This document shows, one piece after another, positions 52,293-62,591 of a stretch of DNA of 64,000 nucleotides. Under the pieces are notes generated by a model, which ran no database searches, was not told where the DNA came from, and saw nothing but the letters and a program-made list of their open reading frames with translations. The stretch comes from Candidatus Hydrogenedentota bacterium (lineage in GTDB: Bacteria > Hydrogenedentota > Hydrogenedentia > Hydrogenedentales > SLHB01), in NCBI GenBank assembly GCA_020848835.1, contig JADLHJ010000061.1:93456-157455 (forward strand), given 5' to 3'. The position numbers and the translations under genes are program-made. Position 1 is the first letter of the stretch; each line of letters starts with the position of its first letter.

Positions 52293-53594
52293 ATGCGTCG
52301 AAATATAGTCCATATGGGGGCGAGCAGCCTCAGCTACGAAATTCGCGAGATTGTGCTGGTGGCGCGGCAGATTAAGCAGATGGGCCAGGAGATTACCTGG
52401 GAGAACATCGGCGATCCGGTGCAGAAGGGCGAGGTGGTGCCGGAGTGGATCCGGGACATCGTGCGCGGGCTGGTGGACGATCCACAGTCGTGGGCGTATT
52501 GCGATACGGCGGGGGTGCCGGAGACGCGGGAGTTTCTTGCGGGGAATGTGAACAAGCGGCGCGGCGGGGTGAAAATCACGACCGACGACATTCTTTTCTT
52601 TAATGGTCTCGGGGATGCCGTCGCGAAGGTGTACGGGTTCCTTCGGCGCGAGGCGCGCATTCTTGGGCCGTCGCCTGCGTATAGCACACACTCCTCCGCG
52701 GAGGCTGCGCATTCGGGGTATAACCACGTTACCTACAATCTCGATCCCTACAACGGCTGGCAGCCGGACGTCGAAGATATTCGCAACAAGGTGAAGTACA
52801 ACGATTCGATCGCGGGTATCTTGCTGCTGACTCCGGACAATCCTACCGGCGCGGTGTATCCCCGCGAGATTTTGTTGGAGATCGCGGAGATCGCTCGGCA
52901 GAACAAAATCTTTTTGATCACCGATGAAATCTACGCGCACATCGTTTACAACGGGAACGAGCGTTCGCACCTGAGCGAATGGATCGGCGACGTGCCGGGG
53001 CTGGCGATGCGCGGAATCTCAAAAGAATATCCGTGGCCGGGTTCGCGTTGCGGTTGGTTGGAAGTGTTGAACCGCGACAAGGACGAGAACTTCGCGACGT
53101 ATGTGAACAGCTTGCTGGCGGCAAAGCGCCTTGAGGTTTCTTCGACGACGCTGCCGCAGATGTCGATTCCGAAGGTGATGGGCGACGCGCGGTATACCGG
53201 GCACCTGGATCGGCGCGAGGCGATGTTCGATGCGCGCGCAGAGGAGGCGGTGCGGGCGTTTGACGGGTGCGACGAAGTGATCGTGAACAAGCCGGGCGGC
53301 GCTTTCTATTTTACGCTCATGTTCAAGCCGGGTGTGTTGAACGATAAACAGACCCTGAAGATCGGGAACAAAGAGATTCGCGAGAAGATCGAGCAGCTCA
53401 CCAAGAACGTCGCGCCGGATAAGCGTTTCGTCTATTACCTCATGGGCGCGACGGGGATTGTGGTGGTGCCGTTGACAGGGTTCCAGTGCGCGCACGATGG
53501 GTTCCGCATGACGTTGCTGGAGACGGACGACAAGAAGCGCGAATGGATATTCAAGACCCTGCGTGCGGCGATTGAAGAGTATATAGAATCCTAG
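52293..53594 (+). CDS. Pyridoxal-phosphate aminotransferase, class I/II
   Basis: 433 residues, fold-type I PLP enzyme, cytoplasmic. Substrate-loop segment NIGDPVQKGEVVP (about 38), the LLLTPDNPTGAVYPRE motif (about 174-189; N of NPTG contacts PLP), DEIYAHIVYNG (about 211-221; Asp) and the Schiff-base lysine in RGISKEYPWPGSRCGW (about 239-254; K and the phosphate-binding Arg). The sequence around the Lys (SKEYPWPGSRCGW) recalls a subgroup of bacterial/archaeal aminotransferases near AspC/alanine types. ATG 52293. The substrate cannot be fixed. Stand-alone gene, preceded by a 189-bp gap without recognised elements. Confidence 0.93.
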   Translation: MRRNIVHMGASSLSYEIREIVLVARQIKQMGQEITWENIGDPVQKGEVVPEWIRDIVRGLVDDPQSWAYCDTAGVPETREFLAGNVNKRRGGVKITTDDILFFNGLGDAVAKVYGFLRREARILGPSPAYSTHSSAEAAHSGYNHVTYNLDPYNGWQPDVEDIRNKVKYNDSIAGILLLTPDNPTGAVYPREILLEIAEIARQNKIFLITDEIYAHIVYNGNERSHLSEWIGDVPGLAMRGISKEYPWPGSRCGWLEVLNRDKDENFATYVNSLLAAKRLEVSSTTLPQMSIPKVMGDARYTGHLDRREAMFDARAEEAVRAFDGCDEVIVNKPGGAFYFTLMFKPGVLNDKQTLKIGNKEIREKIEQLTKNVAPDKRFVYYLMGATGIVVVPLTGFQCAHDGFRMTLLETDDKKREWIFKTLRAAIEEYIES

Positions 53595-53659
53595 TCCTGT
53601 TTGTTCCGTGCCGCCACATGCATCAGTAACGCAAACCACGGCGTCATCGCATAGTCGCG

Positions 53660-55312
53660 CTACGGCCCTTCCGGCTGCCATGTCACTGTCATCCGACGTG
53701 CCATGGCCTGTCCCGTGGCTGGCACGATGAGCACAACTGCTCCCTTGTCTCCAGCAAGCGATTCTTCGGCGTGTGGCTGTCCCGGCGGCTCGACAGCAAC
53801 CGTGTAGCCGTTTGTACGCACACGTTCTGGAATATAGATGCGGGTTGGCGCGAGAATCGCCGGTTGCTCGTTCCACACACAGATAAACGTTCCCGCCTCA
53901 GGGTCGTTGGCATACGACACCAGTGTCCCTGACACGCGCTCTGGCGCTGCCCGGACCAGCGCGGGCAGGTATGGCGCATTCGCAATCTCGCGTCCGTAGT
54001 CCCAGTATGTGTCGCTGAACAAGTGTTTCTCGAACTGGCGCGCGCTAAATTCTGCCGTGGGTACAATCTCGGTACCGGAAGCGCCGTAAGCGCCCCATTC
54101 GCCGATTAGCACGGGCATACCCAATCGTTTGCCGGATTCGGCGTGCCGGTCGAAAATGAGCTGCACGCGGTCGCTCGAAGCATTTGCGAGATCGGGTGTG
54201 TCCACGACGATGTCGTAACCGTGCGGGACGTAGGCCTGCTGCGGGTCGCGCGAGCCGTCCGCGAGTATCAGCGGTTGAATACCTGTGCGTATGCCCATGT
54301 TACCAGCCATGAGTGTTTCGAGGAACAGGATATGGCGCGCGTCCACCTCGCGGATGGCATTGGCCACGCGCTGGTACATCGGTACGACCCGCTCGCGCTC
54401 GAACTGCTGCACAATCGCTTGCGGTCCGTCTACGACCTTCGTGTAGACCGCGATGTCTCGTAAGTACGCCATGATTTCGCTGCGGCCCTTGGGGTCCAAC
54501 CACTTTGCGGCGACTGCGGCGGGGTCAGGCGGGGTGGCACTGCCGGTGGCTATTGCCTCGGCGAATGCAGAAAGCATAAGCGCATCGAACTCGGGAGTGC
54601 CGCTGCCTTGGTTTGGCTCGTTGAACAGATCGTAACCGATCACCGTCGGCTCGTCTTTGTACCGTTGCGCGACGTGCTTCCATGCCAAAGCGAACCGGTC
54701 TTGTATGCCTATGCCGTCGGGCCCTGGTGCGTTCGCCCAGAAGTTGTCAAACGCCTTTTTTACCGCGGGGCTTATCTGATACGAATCACTCCAGACCGCG
54801 CCGGCTGCATGCGGAAGACCTTCATCCAGCGTGGCCCACGCGGGGGCACCGTCGCTGTACTTTGCGCTGAACAGGTCTTGGTGCATATCGAGGAAGACGT
54901 AGAGACCCTGTTGTCGCGCCCAACTAATGCGCTCGTCGACTTTGGCAAGATACGTTTCGTCGTACTCGCCTGGCCGTGGTTCGAGGCCGTCCCAGATGAT
55001 ACCGAGCCGGATGCAGTTCAGCCCCCAGGCACGCATGCGCGCGAAGTCTTCAGGGCCGTGCCAGCTCTGATAGTTCTCTTTTGGGTCTTTGCTGATCACC
55101 GCCATGCCGCGCAGCAGTACTTGACGTCCTTCCGAATCGACAAATGCATTGCCGCGGACCGACAGGAAGCCGGGTCTGGTTTTTTTGTCATAGCCATGCG
55201 AATTCGAATGCGAATGTGCTGGCATGACGGGAGGCGTAGGCGCCGGCCGAGTTTTACAGGCAACGCAAATTATGACGAGGGCTATCGCGACGGCTATTGC
55301 GACTTGCTTCAC
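53660..55312 (-). CDS. GH5-type glycosidase (endoglycoceramidase-like), probable lipoprotein
   Basis: About 550 residues. TIM-barrel glycoside hydrolase clan A. The acid/base Glu lies in YDLFNEPN and the nucleophile Glu in VLIGEWGAYG. The early LRGMAVISKDP and NCIRLGIIWDGLEP strands and the FLDMHQDLFS segment are as in endoglycoceramidase-like GH5 (EGCase I/II). The C-terminal ~100 residues form a beta-rich accessory part. GTG 55312 begins a signal peptide with VAIAVAIALVIICVACK; the C in CVAC may be a lipobox Cys, but the -3 position is atypical. GTG 55354 is the alternative start. It is divergent from the phosphoesterase gene. Specificity for glycolipids is a resemblance, not shown. Confidence 0.85.
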   Translation of the reverse strand: MKQVAIAVAIALVIICVACKTRPAPTPPVMPAHSHSNSHGYDKKTRPGFLSVRGNAFVDSEGRQVLLRGMAVISKDPKENYQSWHGPEDFARMRAWGLNCIRLGIIWDGLEPRPGEYDETYLAKVDERISWARQQGLYVFLDMHQDLFSAKYSDGAPAWATLDEGLPHAAGAVWSDSYQISPAVKKAFDNFWANAPGPDGIGIQDRFALAWKHVAQRYKDEPTVIGYDLFNEPNQGSGTPEFDALMLSAFAEAIATGSATPPDPAAVAAKWLDPKGRSEIMAYLRDIAVYTKVVDGPQAIVQQFERERVVPMYQRVANAIREVDARHILFLETLMAGNMGIRTGIQPLILADGSRDPQQAYVPHGYDIVVDTPDLANASSDRVQLIFDRHAESGKRLGMPVLIGEWGAYGASGTEIVPTAEFSARQFEKHLFSDTYWDYGREIANAPYLPALVRAAPERVSGTLVSYANDPEAGTFICVWNEQPAILAPTRIYIPERVRTNGYTVAVEPPGQPHAEESLAGDKGAVVLIVPATGQAMARRMTVTWQPEGP

Positions 55313-55354
55313 AATGACGGCGCCCTTTCTCCAGATTATGCGCTCGGTGCTCAC

Positions 55355-55724
55355 TGCGCCGCACGCGTTGGTTCGGTTTTAATTAAACGAACAGCACGTC
55401 CAAATGTGGAGCCGGGTTTCGACAATAGTAGAGCCACCTACGTCAGTCTCCAAAATTGTAAGATGCCATCATGCGAGCGCGATGACGTTGTCACGCCATG
55501 GTGCTCCATTTATCCCATGCGGCGTTTTTCGCTACTATTACGAATAGAGAGATGTAATATCGAATTCTGCGCGCGCGAAAGCAACCCGCAAATCCGATCC
55601 TACAATTGGGTTGAGTATTTACTGATACAAGTCTCGATCAATCTCATGGGCGGCCAAACTCTAGATCAAATCAACCTCAGGTTGCCATGATATGCGAAAA
55701 ATTTTTTATAAGGGGGAGCGCTTC
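55355..55724. other. Divergent intergenic region, no gene seen
   Basis: About 370 bases between the GH5 gene and the phosphoesterase gene, noticeably more AT-rich than its neighbours. It must hold both promoters, but no convincing -35/-10 pair, operator or repeat was recognised; AGGGGGAG before 55725 is the downstream ribosome site. Confidence 0.6.
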
Positions 55725-58469
55725 ATGCCACGGTGTTTGTTAATTATGTGCGTCCTGATATCAGGTGTGCTTGCCGATGATGTCACATTGATGCGCGCGC
55801 CTTCTGGCGAGCGTTATGTTGAACTTAATGTGAATGGAACGACGGTGCTGCCGAATGGGCGTTTGATTGCGCCGATGGGGCCGATGATACGCGTGCAGCC
55901 GCATCCGTATGGGTTGACGATGAGCGGGGACGGGCGCTGGGTGGTGGCGGCATGCAGCGATGGGCCGCAGCTTTCGTTTCTCGATATGAGCGGCGCCGAA
56001 GGGCCGAAGCATTACCAGGTGCCCGAGAAGCCGGACGAAAAGAGCGATGTGCTGAGCGCGTGCTTTATGGGGCTTGCGATCGATCCCACGAACAAAATTC
56101 TGTACGTGGCGGGTGGTAGCGACTGGAGCGTGATGGCCTTCGACCTGGAATCGCGTCAGCGGATGTTTCGCATCGATTGCGCGCACAAGAATGCGGACGG
56201 CGATTTTACAAACGGCTATCTTGGCGATCTGCGTTTGACCGCGGATGGCAAGAGAATTTACGCGGTAGATCAATCCAATTTTCGCATGCTTGTGATCGAT
56301 GTCGAACAGAAGAAGGTGGCGCGATCAATCGAAGTGGGGCGGTATCCGTTTGGCATTACATTGTCGCCGGACGAGCGGCGCGCGTATATCGCCAACGTGG
56401 GGATTTACGAGTACTCGCATATCGTCGATAAAGACGGAAAGAACGCGAAGCTGCATTTCCCGGCCTATGGGGTGCCATCGAAGGAAGCCGAGGAAGGTGT
56501 CGAGGTAGAGGATTTAGTCGCGCCTGCGCTAGGCGATCCCAATGACATTCGCGGGATGAGCGTGTGGACCGTCGATTTGCGGCGCAAAGGCAAAGAGCAC
56601 GTTGTCGGTAAGGTGAAGACGGGGCACCTTGTTGGCGAAGAGCTGGAAGATTTTCCGGCAGTGGGCGGGAGCAGTCCAAATTCGATTGCGGCGACGAAAA
56701 AGTTTGTGTACGTCTCGAATGGCAGCAACGACAGCATCAGCGTGATCCATACCAATGGAAAGAAGCGCGAACACGATATCGATCTGAAACTCGATCCGCG
56801 CGTGGATCATTTACGCGGGATGATTCCTTTTGGCGTGGCGTTGTCGCCGGATAAAAACACTTTGTATGTCGCGGAGGCGGGCATTAATGCGGTGGGCGTG
56901 ATTCGGCTGAGCGATCATAAGGTGCTGGGGCATATACCGACGGCGTGGTTCCCGAGCAAGCTTGCCGTGTCGCCCGATGGGGCGCGGTTGTATGTGGCCT
57001 GCGCGAAGGGCATTGGGTCGGGCCCGAATGCGGGAGCAGGCCACAATCTGAACGATCCCACCGGTATCGGCGCGTTGATGCGCGGGTATGTGAACGTGAT
57101 CGATCTGCCTGCGACACAGGCGCAACTTGATGAATTGACGCAGAAAGTGATCGCAAACAATGTGATGCTCTATCCGCCGAGTGAGGACAAGCGTCCGCAG
57201 GGTTTTCCGGTTCCGCCGCACAAGGGCGCGTGGCCGAGTCCGATCAAGCACGTGATTTATGTGACGAAGGAGAACCGCACCTACGACGAAGTGTTTGGTG
57301 CGTTGCCGGGCGGGCGCGGGGACATCGAGTGGTGCCGCTTGGGTAAGCCGATCGATGTGTCGAACAAGGACAAGTCGCGCACGGTGAAGGATGTGGTACT
57401 GATGCCGAATCACATCGCGCTCGCGCAACGCTTTGCAATCAATGACAATTTCTATTGCGACTCGGATCATTCGGTGGATGGACACCGCTGGCTTGTGGGG
57501 ACCTACCCAAACGAGTTTATGGAAGCGCGTATTGGCGAAGATGCGCGGGGAGAAGGGCCCGGGAACTTTTCATTTATCGGGTCGTCCGGCGCGATTTATC
57601 CCGAGGACTACAACGAGGCTGGATCGATTTGGGAGCATTTTGAGCGCGGGAATCTGCGCTTCCGCAATTTTGGGTTGGGATTCGAATTCTGGCCGGGTGA
57701 CGAAGAGCAGGAGTACAAAGACACCGGCATTCGTTTGCCGATCAATTATCCCATGCCGAAGGCGTTATTCGAGAACACGTCGCGCGAATATGCGACTTAT
57801 AACACCAACATTCCCGATCAATTCCGTTTCGATCGGTTTGACGCCGAGTTTAAGGAGAAATGGTTGTCGGGGAAGGAACCACTACCTCAGGTGATCACAA
57901 TGATGTTGCCGAACGATCACGGCGCGGGGGAACGTCCGAAGGATGGCTATCCGTTTTGGGGGTCGTTCATGAGCGACAACGATCTCGCGCTGGGGCGATT
58001 GGTAGAGTTAATCAGCAACAGTCCGTTTTGGAGAGAGACGGCAATCTTCGTGACGGAGGACGATGCGCAGGGGTATCGCGATACGGTGGACGCGCACCGT
58101 TCGATCTGCATGGTGATTAGCCCCTATGCGAAGAAGGGCCACATTTCGCATACGCACTCGAGCATGTCAAGTATTTTGAAGACGCAGTTCCTGATTTTGG
58201 GGTTGCCGTCACTCAATCAATATGATGGCTTTGCCAGCGACCTTGCCGACATGTTCACAATGAACGCGGACAACGCCGAGCCGTACAAAGCGGTGCCGGT
58301 GAACCATGAGATTTTTGATCCGCAGAAGGCGCTGGATCCGTTTGACGCCGAGTTTAATTGGAAAGCGGCAGGCGAGTTTGTATCGATAGACAATCAGGAG
58401 TATCTGGACACGGATCCGTATGGGCACGCCGGCGTAAAGGGACATGCGGAACGTGAAACGGAAAAGTGA
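55725..58469 (+). CDS. YVTN beta-propeller / phosphoesterase (PF04185-type) protein
   Basis: About 914 residues with a short signal peptide (MPRCLLIMCVLISGVLA). The N-terminal ~500 residues form a YVTN/cytochrome-cd1-type propeller (LSPDERRAYIANVG, VALSPDKNTLYVAEAG, LAVSPDGARLYVACA). The C-terminal half matches the phospholipase-C/acid-phosphatase phosphoesterase family: PIKHVIYVTKENRTYDEVFG (about 512; E-N-R-T-x-D nucleophile/metal region), DSDHSVDGHRW (about 582), PNDHG (about 730) and VTEDDAQG (about 772). In this family the Thr of ENR(S/T) and several Asp/His residues form the metal site. ATG 55725 was chosen because AGGGGGAG is four bases upstream; ATG 55692 would begin before it. Secreted; a phospholipid or phosphomonoester target is possible, not resolved. 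Confidence 0.88.
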   Translation: MPRCLLIMCVLISGVLADDVTLMRAPSGERYVELNVNGTTVLPNGRLIAPMGPMIRVQPHPYGLTMSGDGRWVVAACSDGPQLSFLDMSGAEGPKHYQVPEKPDEKSDVLSACFMGLAIDPTNKILYVAGGSDWSVMAFDLESRQRMFRIDCAHKNADGDFTNGYLGDLRLTADGKRIYAVDQSNFRMLVIDVEQKKVARSIEVGRYPFGITLSPDERRAYIANVGIYEYSHIVDKDGKNAKLHFPAYGVPSKEAEEGVEVEDLVAPALGDPNDIRGMSVWTVDLRRKGKEHVVGKVKTGHLVGEELEDFPAVGGSSPNSIAATKKFVYVSNGSNDSISVIHTNGKKREHDIDLKLDPRVDHLRGMIPFGVALSPDKNTLYVAEAGINAVGVIRLSDHKVLGHIPTAWFPSKLAVSPDGARLYVACAKGIGSGPNAGAGHNLNDPTGIGALMRGYVNVIDLPATQAQLDELTQKVIANNVMLYPPSEDKRPQGFPVPPHKGAWPSPIKHVIYVTKENRTYDEVFGALPGGRGDIEWCRLGKPIDVSNKDKSRTVKDVVLMPNHIALAQRFAINDNFYCDSDHSVDGHRWLVGTYPNEFMEARIGEDARGEGPGNFSFIGSSGAIYPEDYNEAGSIWEHFERGNLRFRNFGLGFEFWPGDEEQEYKDTGIRLPINYPMPKALFENTSREYATYNTNIPDQFRFDRFDAEFKEKWLSGKEPLPQVITMMLPNDHGAGERPKDGYPFWGSFMSDNDLALGRLVELISNSPFWRETAIFVTEDDAQGYRDTVDAHRSICMVISPYAKKGHISHTHSSMSSILKTQFLILGLPSLNQYDGFASDLADMFTMNADNAEPYKAVPVNHEIFDPQKALDPFDAEFNWKAAGEFVSIDNQEYLDTDPYGHAGVKGHAERETEK

Positions 58470-58649
58470 TGTCCGCAGATTCTTCTTCGGTATTATCGCC
58501 AGATGCTGACAGATCTGTCCTTGTGGAATAAGGTAGGGTGCCTCTAAGTCATTGATATGATGAAGGTTAATGGAGGTGGTGCGTAAGGCATAACAATTGC
58601 GGTTACCTTGCAGTTTTGGCAGTGACTGCCGAGCTGGAGCGCCCGCGCC

Positions 58650-61600
58650 GTGATTGAACGCATCATAGAATTTTCCTGCCGCAATAAGGCGGTGGTGATC
58701 ATTTGCTGGCTGGCGATTGTGGGGTACGGCGCCTGGATCACGCTGAATACGCCTGTCGATGCGATTCCCGATCTCTCCGAAAACCAAGTCATTGTCTTCA
58801 CGGATTGGATGGGGCGTAGTCCCGCCGAGATTGAAGACCAGATTACGTATCCACTGTCCGTGAATTTGCAGGGGCTGGCCGGCGTGAAGGCGGTGCGGTC
58901 GTCTTCCGAATTCAACTTCTCGATGATCAACATCATCTTCGACGATTCTGTCGATTTTTATTTTGCGCGTACGCGGGTGCTTGAACGATTGGCGCTTGCG
59001 AATACTTTCTTGCCGAATGGCGTTGTGCCATATCTCGCGCCGGATGCTACCGCGCTTGGACAAATTTTTTGGTACACGGTTGAAGGCGAAGGCCAAGACC
59101 TTGGGTCATTGCGCGCGATTCAGGATTGGTATGTGCGCTATCAATTGAATGCCGTGCCGGGCGTGGCGCAGGTGAGTAGCGTCGGGGGGATGCCGCAAGA
59201 GTATCAAGTGGATGTAACGCCGGAGCGGTTGCGCGCGTACAACGTGACGCTTGGGCAGATCTATGCGGCGATTGAGAAGAGCAACAGCGCGGTGGGCGGG
59301 CGCGTCGTACAGAAGGGCAACGCGGAGTATCTGATCCGCGGGGTGGGTTGGATCGCGTCGATCGACGACATTCGCAACACCGTTGTGACGGTGCGGAACA
59401 ATGTGCCGGTGTTGGTGAACGATGTCGCCACGGTGCAGATGGGGCCGGAGTTCCGGCGCAGCGTGCTGGAAAAAGACGGGCGCGAAGTCGTCGGCGGCGT
59501 GGTGATGATGCGCTACGGGGAGAACCCGTTGCGCGTTACGCAGGCGGTGAAGGAAAAAATCCGGCAGTTGCAGAGTGGGTTGCCCGCGGGTGTAACCATA
59601 GTGCCGTTCTACGATCGCACGCAGCTTATCCATGGCGCGATACACACGGTTTCAACAATTCTTGAACATGAAATCCTCATCGCCGCCGTTGCGATCCTTA
59701 TTATTCTCACACACGTGCGCAGCGTTTTTGTGGTGATCATCACGCTGCCGCTATCGATCCTGGTGGCATTCGTGCTGATGAATTGGTTTGGCATTTCATC
59801 GAACATTATGTCGCTGTCCGGCATCGCGATTTCGATCGGTATTCTCGTGGACCAGGCCATCGTGATGCTGGAGAACGCGACGCACCGCCTGACGCTTCAC
59901 TTCGGCAACAAGCCCATCCGGGGCGACACGACGGAGATCGTCGTTGGCGCAATGAAGCAAGTGGGCCGGCCAATCTTCTTCTCCGTTGTCATTATGGTGA
60001 TCTCGTTCCTGCCTGTGTTTGCGTTGTCGGGCCAGGAAGGCAAGCTGTTTCATCCATTGGCGTTCACGAAGACTTTTGCGCTGATTGGAACGGCGATTAT
60101 TTCGGTCACCCTGGTGCCTGCGCTGGTGCCGTTGCTCGTGCGGGGACGCCTATCGCGCGAGGAAAACAATTGGCTCGTGCGCAGCGTCATCGAAATGTAC
60201 CGGCCCGTGCTTGGGTTTCTGATGGAGAAGCCAAAGACCGTAATCTGGTTGTTTGTGCTTCTGCTCGCATTTGGCTTGTACACCGCGCGGCACCTTGGGC
60301 GTGAATTCATGCCACCGCTGGATGAAGGCAGCATTCTCGATATGCCGGTGACGGTGCCGCGCGCGTCCGTGACGGAAGTGGGCGATGATCTAAAGGCGCG
60401 CGATGCGCTGCTGCGCGCGGTGCCGGAAGTGGAGATGGTTGTCGGCAAAGCGGGCCGCGCCGATACGCCCACCGATCCGTCGCCGTTGGACATGGTTGAA
60501 ACTGTGGTGAACCTGCATCCGCGCGAACATTGGATCAAACGCAAGATCAAGTTTGGCGACGCATTCGATGAAGCGGGGCGTTTGGTGAAAACGCTGGAAG
60601 CCAGCCAGACGATTGATGCGTATGCGTCTGAGGACGAGCGCAACAGCTTCTTAAATAGCGTCGCGGTGGGTGCGCTAGACCGTTACGACACGGCGATGCG
60701 AATGCGGCTGATGGGCCGTTTGCTGGAGTATCAATCGGAGCTCAGTGAAGAATCGATTCGGTTTGTACTCGCGCGCATTTTTGAGCAAGTAGACCACCAT
60801 AAGGCGTGGAGCGCGGATGTAGGCGCAACGGAAAAGGACGCGCACGAGAAGGAATTGACTGCGCGTTTTCATGCCCAGTTTGCGCGGAGACCGGAGCTGT
60901 TCGATGTGGAGCAATTGATCAACGCGTCTTTAGAATCTTTGGATCAATCCAAGGCAATTACGCAAACGCCGACGCAGATACTGGCACCCAAGGACAACGT
61001 GATTGGCGCGGTTGTATCGGACCTTCGAGAATCTTTCGGTGTCATGCGGAAAGATTTCTACGCGTCCTCCTACGACGCGCTGATGACGCACCGAAACGAG
61101 CACGCGACAGAATGGACCAAGCGCACCAATCACGAACTGTTTAATCCTGCGATGAAGGCATTTTCGGAAGCGTTGCTTGCGGAGATCGAGTATCAGGCGG
61201 GCATGCAAAACAAATGGCATGGCTCTGAGCATCCGCACAGCGTGGATTCTGAAAAGCTCGCGGGCGAGATGGGCGATCGCGTGTTTCTGTGGGTAAAGTC
61301 GAAGACTGACCTAATTCAGGAACTCGATAAGCACGTGCGCCAAATTGGTTGGGCGAATATTTGGACGCAGCCGATTATCAACCGCGTGGATATGTTGGCT
61401 ACGGGCGTGCGCACGCAGCTTGCCGTGAAGGTGTTCGGGCACACACAGGAAGAGATTCAGGACGTTTCGAACAAAGTTGCAAACGTGCTGCGCGGGATTG
61501 AGGGCGCGGTGGATGTCGTGGCCGACCAGACTGTGGGCAAGGGCTATATTGAAATCCATATCGATCGCGCGAAGGCTGCGCGATACGGTCTGAATGTCGG

Positions 61601-62591
61601 CGATATTCAGGACACCGTTGAAGTGGCGCTTGGAGGAAAGCCGATTACGACGACGGTGGAAGGTCGCGAGCGGTTCCCAGTGCGGCTGCGCTACGCGCGC
61701 GACTATCGCGATGACGAAGAGACAATTCGCAATATTTTGATTGCGAGCGGCGGCATGCAGGGGCCGGCCGACGGCGGCAACATGCAACTGCCATCGGTGC
61801 GGCTTATTGATGTTGCGGATGTGACCGTGGTGGAAGGGCCGGTGATGATCAAGAGCGAGAACGGCCTGCTGCGCGCGTATGTGCAGTTGAACGTGCGCGA
61901 CCGCGACATTGTCGGGTTTGTCGAGGAAGCGCAGCGGCTGGTGTCCAGCAAGGTGCAATTGCCGGAGGGTACCTACCTTGAATGGACCGGCCAGTTTGAG
62001 CACCAGGTGCGCGCGAAACGCACGCTGCGCATCGTGTTTCCCGCGGTGCTGCTGCTGATCTTCGTGATTCTCTACATGACCTACCACGATTTTGTGCACG
62101 CCTCGTTGATGATGATGGCCGTGCCGGGCGCGCTCGCGGGCGGCGTTATCTTCCAGACTTTATTTGGCTACAACTTCAGCGTCGCCGTGTGGGTTGGTTA
62201 CATCGCGTGCTTCGGGATGGCGACGGAGACGGGCATCATCATGCTCGTGTATTTGCGCGATGCAATTGAAGAGCGTGGCGGACTTGCCGGTCTTGCGTCG
62301 GTTGAAGAATTGAAAAACGCGGTGATGACCGGCGCGGTGCATCGCTTGCGTCCAAAGTTTTTAACGGAAGCGACGGCGATCGTCGGGCTCGCGCCGATGC
62401 TGTGGGCGAGCGGCGTGGGCGCTGAAGTCATAGCGCCAATGGCCGCGCCGGTATTGGGCGGGCTGCTGGTCGCGGACGAAGTAATCGATATTTTCCTGCC
62501 GGTCCTGTTTTACCACGTAGAAAAGCGCCGCTGGCTGAAATTGAAGCGCACACCTGCGCCGGCCACCGTGCTCGAAGGAGCTGCGTCATGA
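58650..62591 (+). CDS. cusA: CusA/CzcA-type heavy-metal RND efflux pump
   Basis: 1313 residues, about 265 longer than E. coli CusA (1047). Inner-membrane proton-driven exporter of Cu+/Ag+ or divalent metals. The N-terminal helix with DAIPDLSENQVIVFTDWMG is family-typical. The inner-membrane block LSGIAISIGILVDQAIVMLENA carries the proton-relay Asp near residue 405, and PLDEGSILDMPVTVPRASV and ARYGLNVGDIQDTVEVALGG are typical periplasmic parts. A roughly 250-residue helical insert (about 630-880) separates HPREHW from LIQELDKHVRQIGWANIWTQ, which are adjacent in E. coli CusA; it contains no metal motif I can name. GTG 58650. The stop overlaps the adaptor's ATG by 4 bp. The metal is not decided. 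Confidence 0.92.
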   Translation: MIERIIEFSCRNKAVVIICWLAIVGYGAWITLNTPVDAIPDLSENQVIVFTDWMGRSPAEIEDQITYPLSVNLQGLAGVKAVRSSSEFNFSMINIIFDDSVDFYFARTRVLERLALANTFLPNGVVPYLAPDATALGQIFWYTVEGEGQDLGSLRAIQDWYVRYQLNAVPGVAQVSSVGGMPQEYQVDVTPERLRAYNVTLGQIYAAIEKSNSAVGGRVVQKGNAEYLIRGVGWIASIDDIRNTVVTVRNNVPVLVNDVATVQMGPEFRRSVLEKDGREVVGGVVMMRYGENPLRVTQAVKEKIRQLQSGLPAGVTIVPFYDRTQLIHGAIHTVSTILEHEILIAAVAILIILTHVRSVFVVIITLPLSILVAFVLMNWFGISSNIMSLSGIAISIGILVDQAIVMLENATHRLTLHFGNKPIRGDTTEIVVGAMKQVGRPIFFSVVIMVISFLPVFALSGQEGKLFHPLAFTKTFALIGTAIISVTLVPALVPLLVRGRLSREENNWLVRSVIEMYRPVLGFLMEKPKTVIWLFVLLLAFGLYTARHLGREFMPPLDEGSILDMPVTVPRASVTEVGDDLKARDALLRAVPEVEMVVGKAGRADTPTDPSPLDMVETVVNLHPREHWIKRKIKFGDAFDEAGRLVKTLEASQTIDAYASEDERNSFLNSVAVGALDRYDTAMRMRLMGRLLEYQSELSEESIRFVLARIFEQVDHHKAWSADVGATEKDAHEKELTARFHAQFARRPELFDVEQLINASLESLDQSKAITQTPTQILAPKDNVIGAVVSDLRESFGVMRKDFYASSYDALMTHRNEHATEWTKRTNHELFNPAMKAFSEALLAEIEYQAGMQNKWHGSEHPHSVDSEKLAGEMGDRVFLWVKSKTDLIQELDKHVRQIGWANIWTQPIINRVDMLATGVRTQLAVKVFGHTQEEIQDVSNKVANVLRGIEGAVDVVADQTVGKGYIEIHIDRAKAARYGLNVGDIQDTVEVALGGKPITTTVEGRERFPVRLRYARDYRDDEETIRNILIASGGMQGPADGGNMQLPSVRLIDVADVTVVEGPVMIKSENGLLRAYVQLNVRDRDIVGFVEEAQRLVSSKVQLPEGTYLEWTGQFEHQVRAKRTLRIVFPAVLLLIFVILYMTYHDFVHASLMMMAVPGALAGGVIFQTLFGYNFSVAVWVGYIACFGMATETGIIMLVYLRDAIEERGGLAGLASVEELKNAVMTGAVHRLRPKFLTEATAIVGLAPMLWASGVGAEVIAPMAAPVLGGLLVADEVIDIFLPVLFYHVEKRRWLKLKRTPAPATVLEGAAS

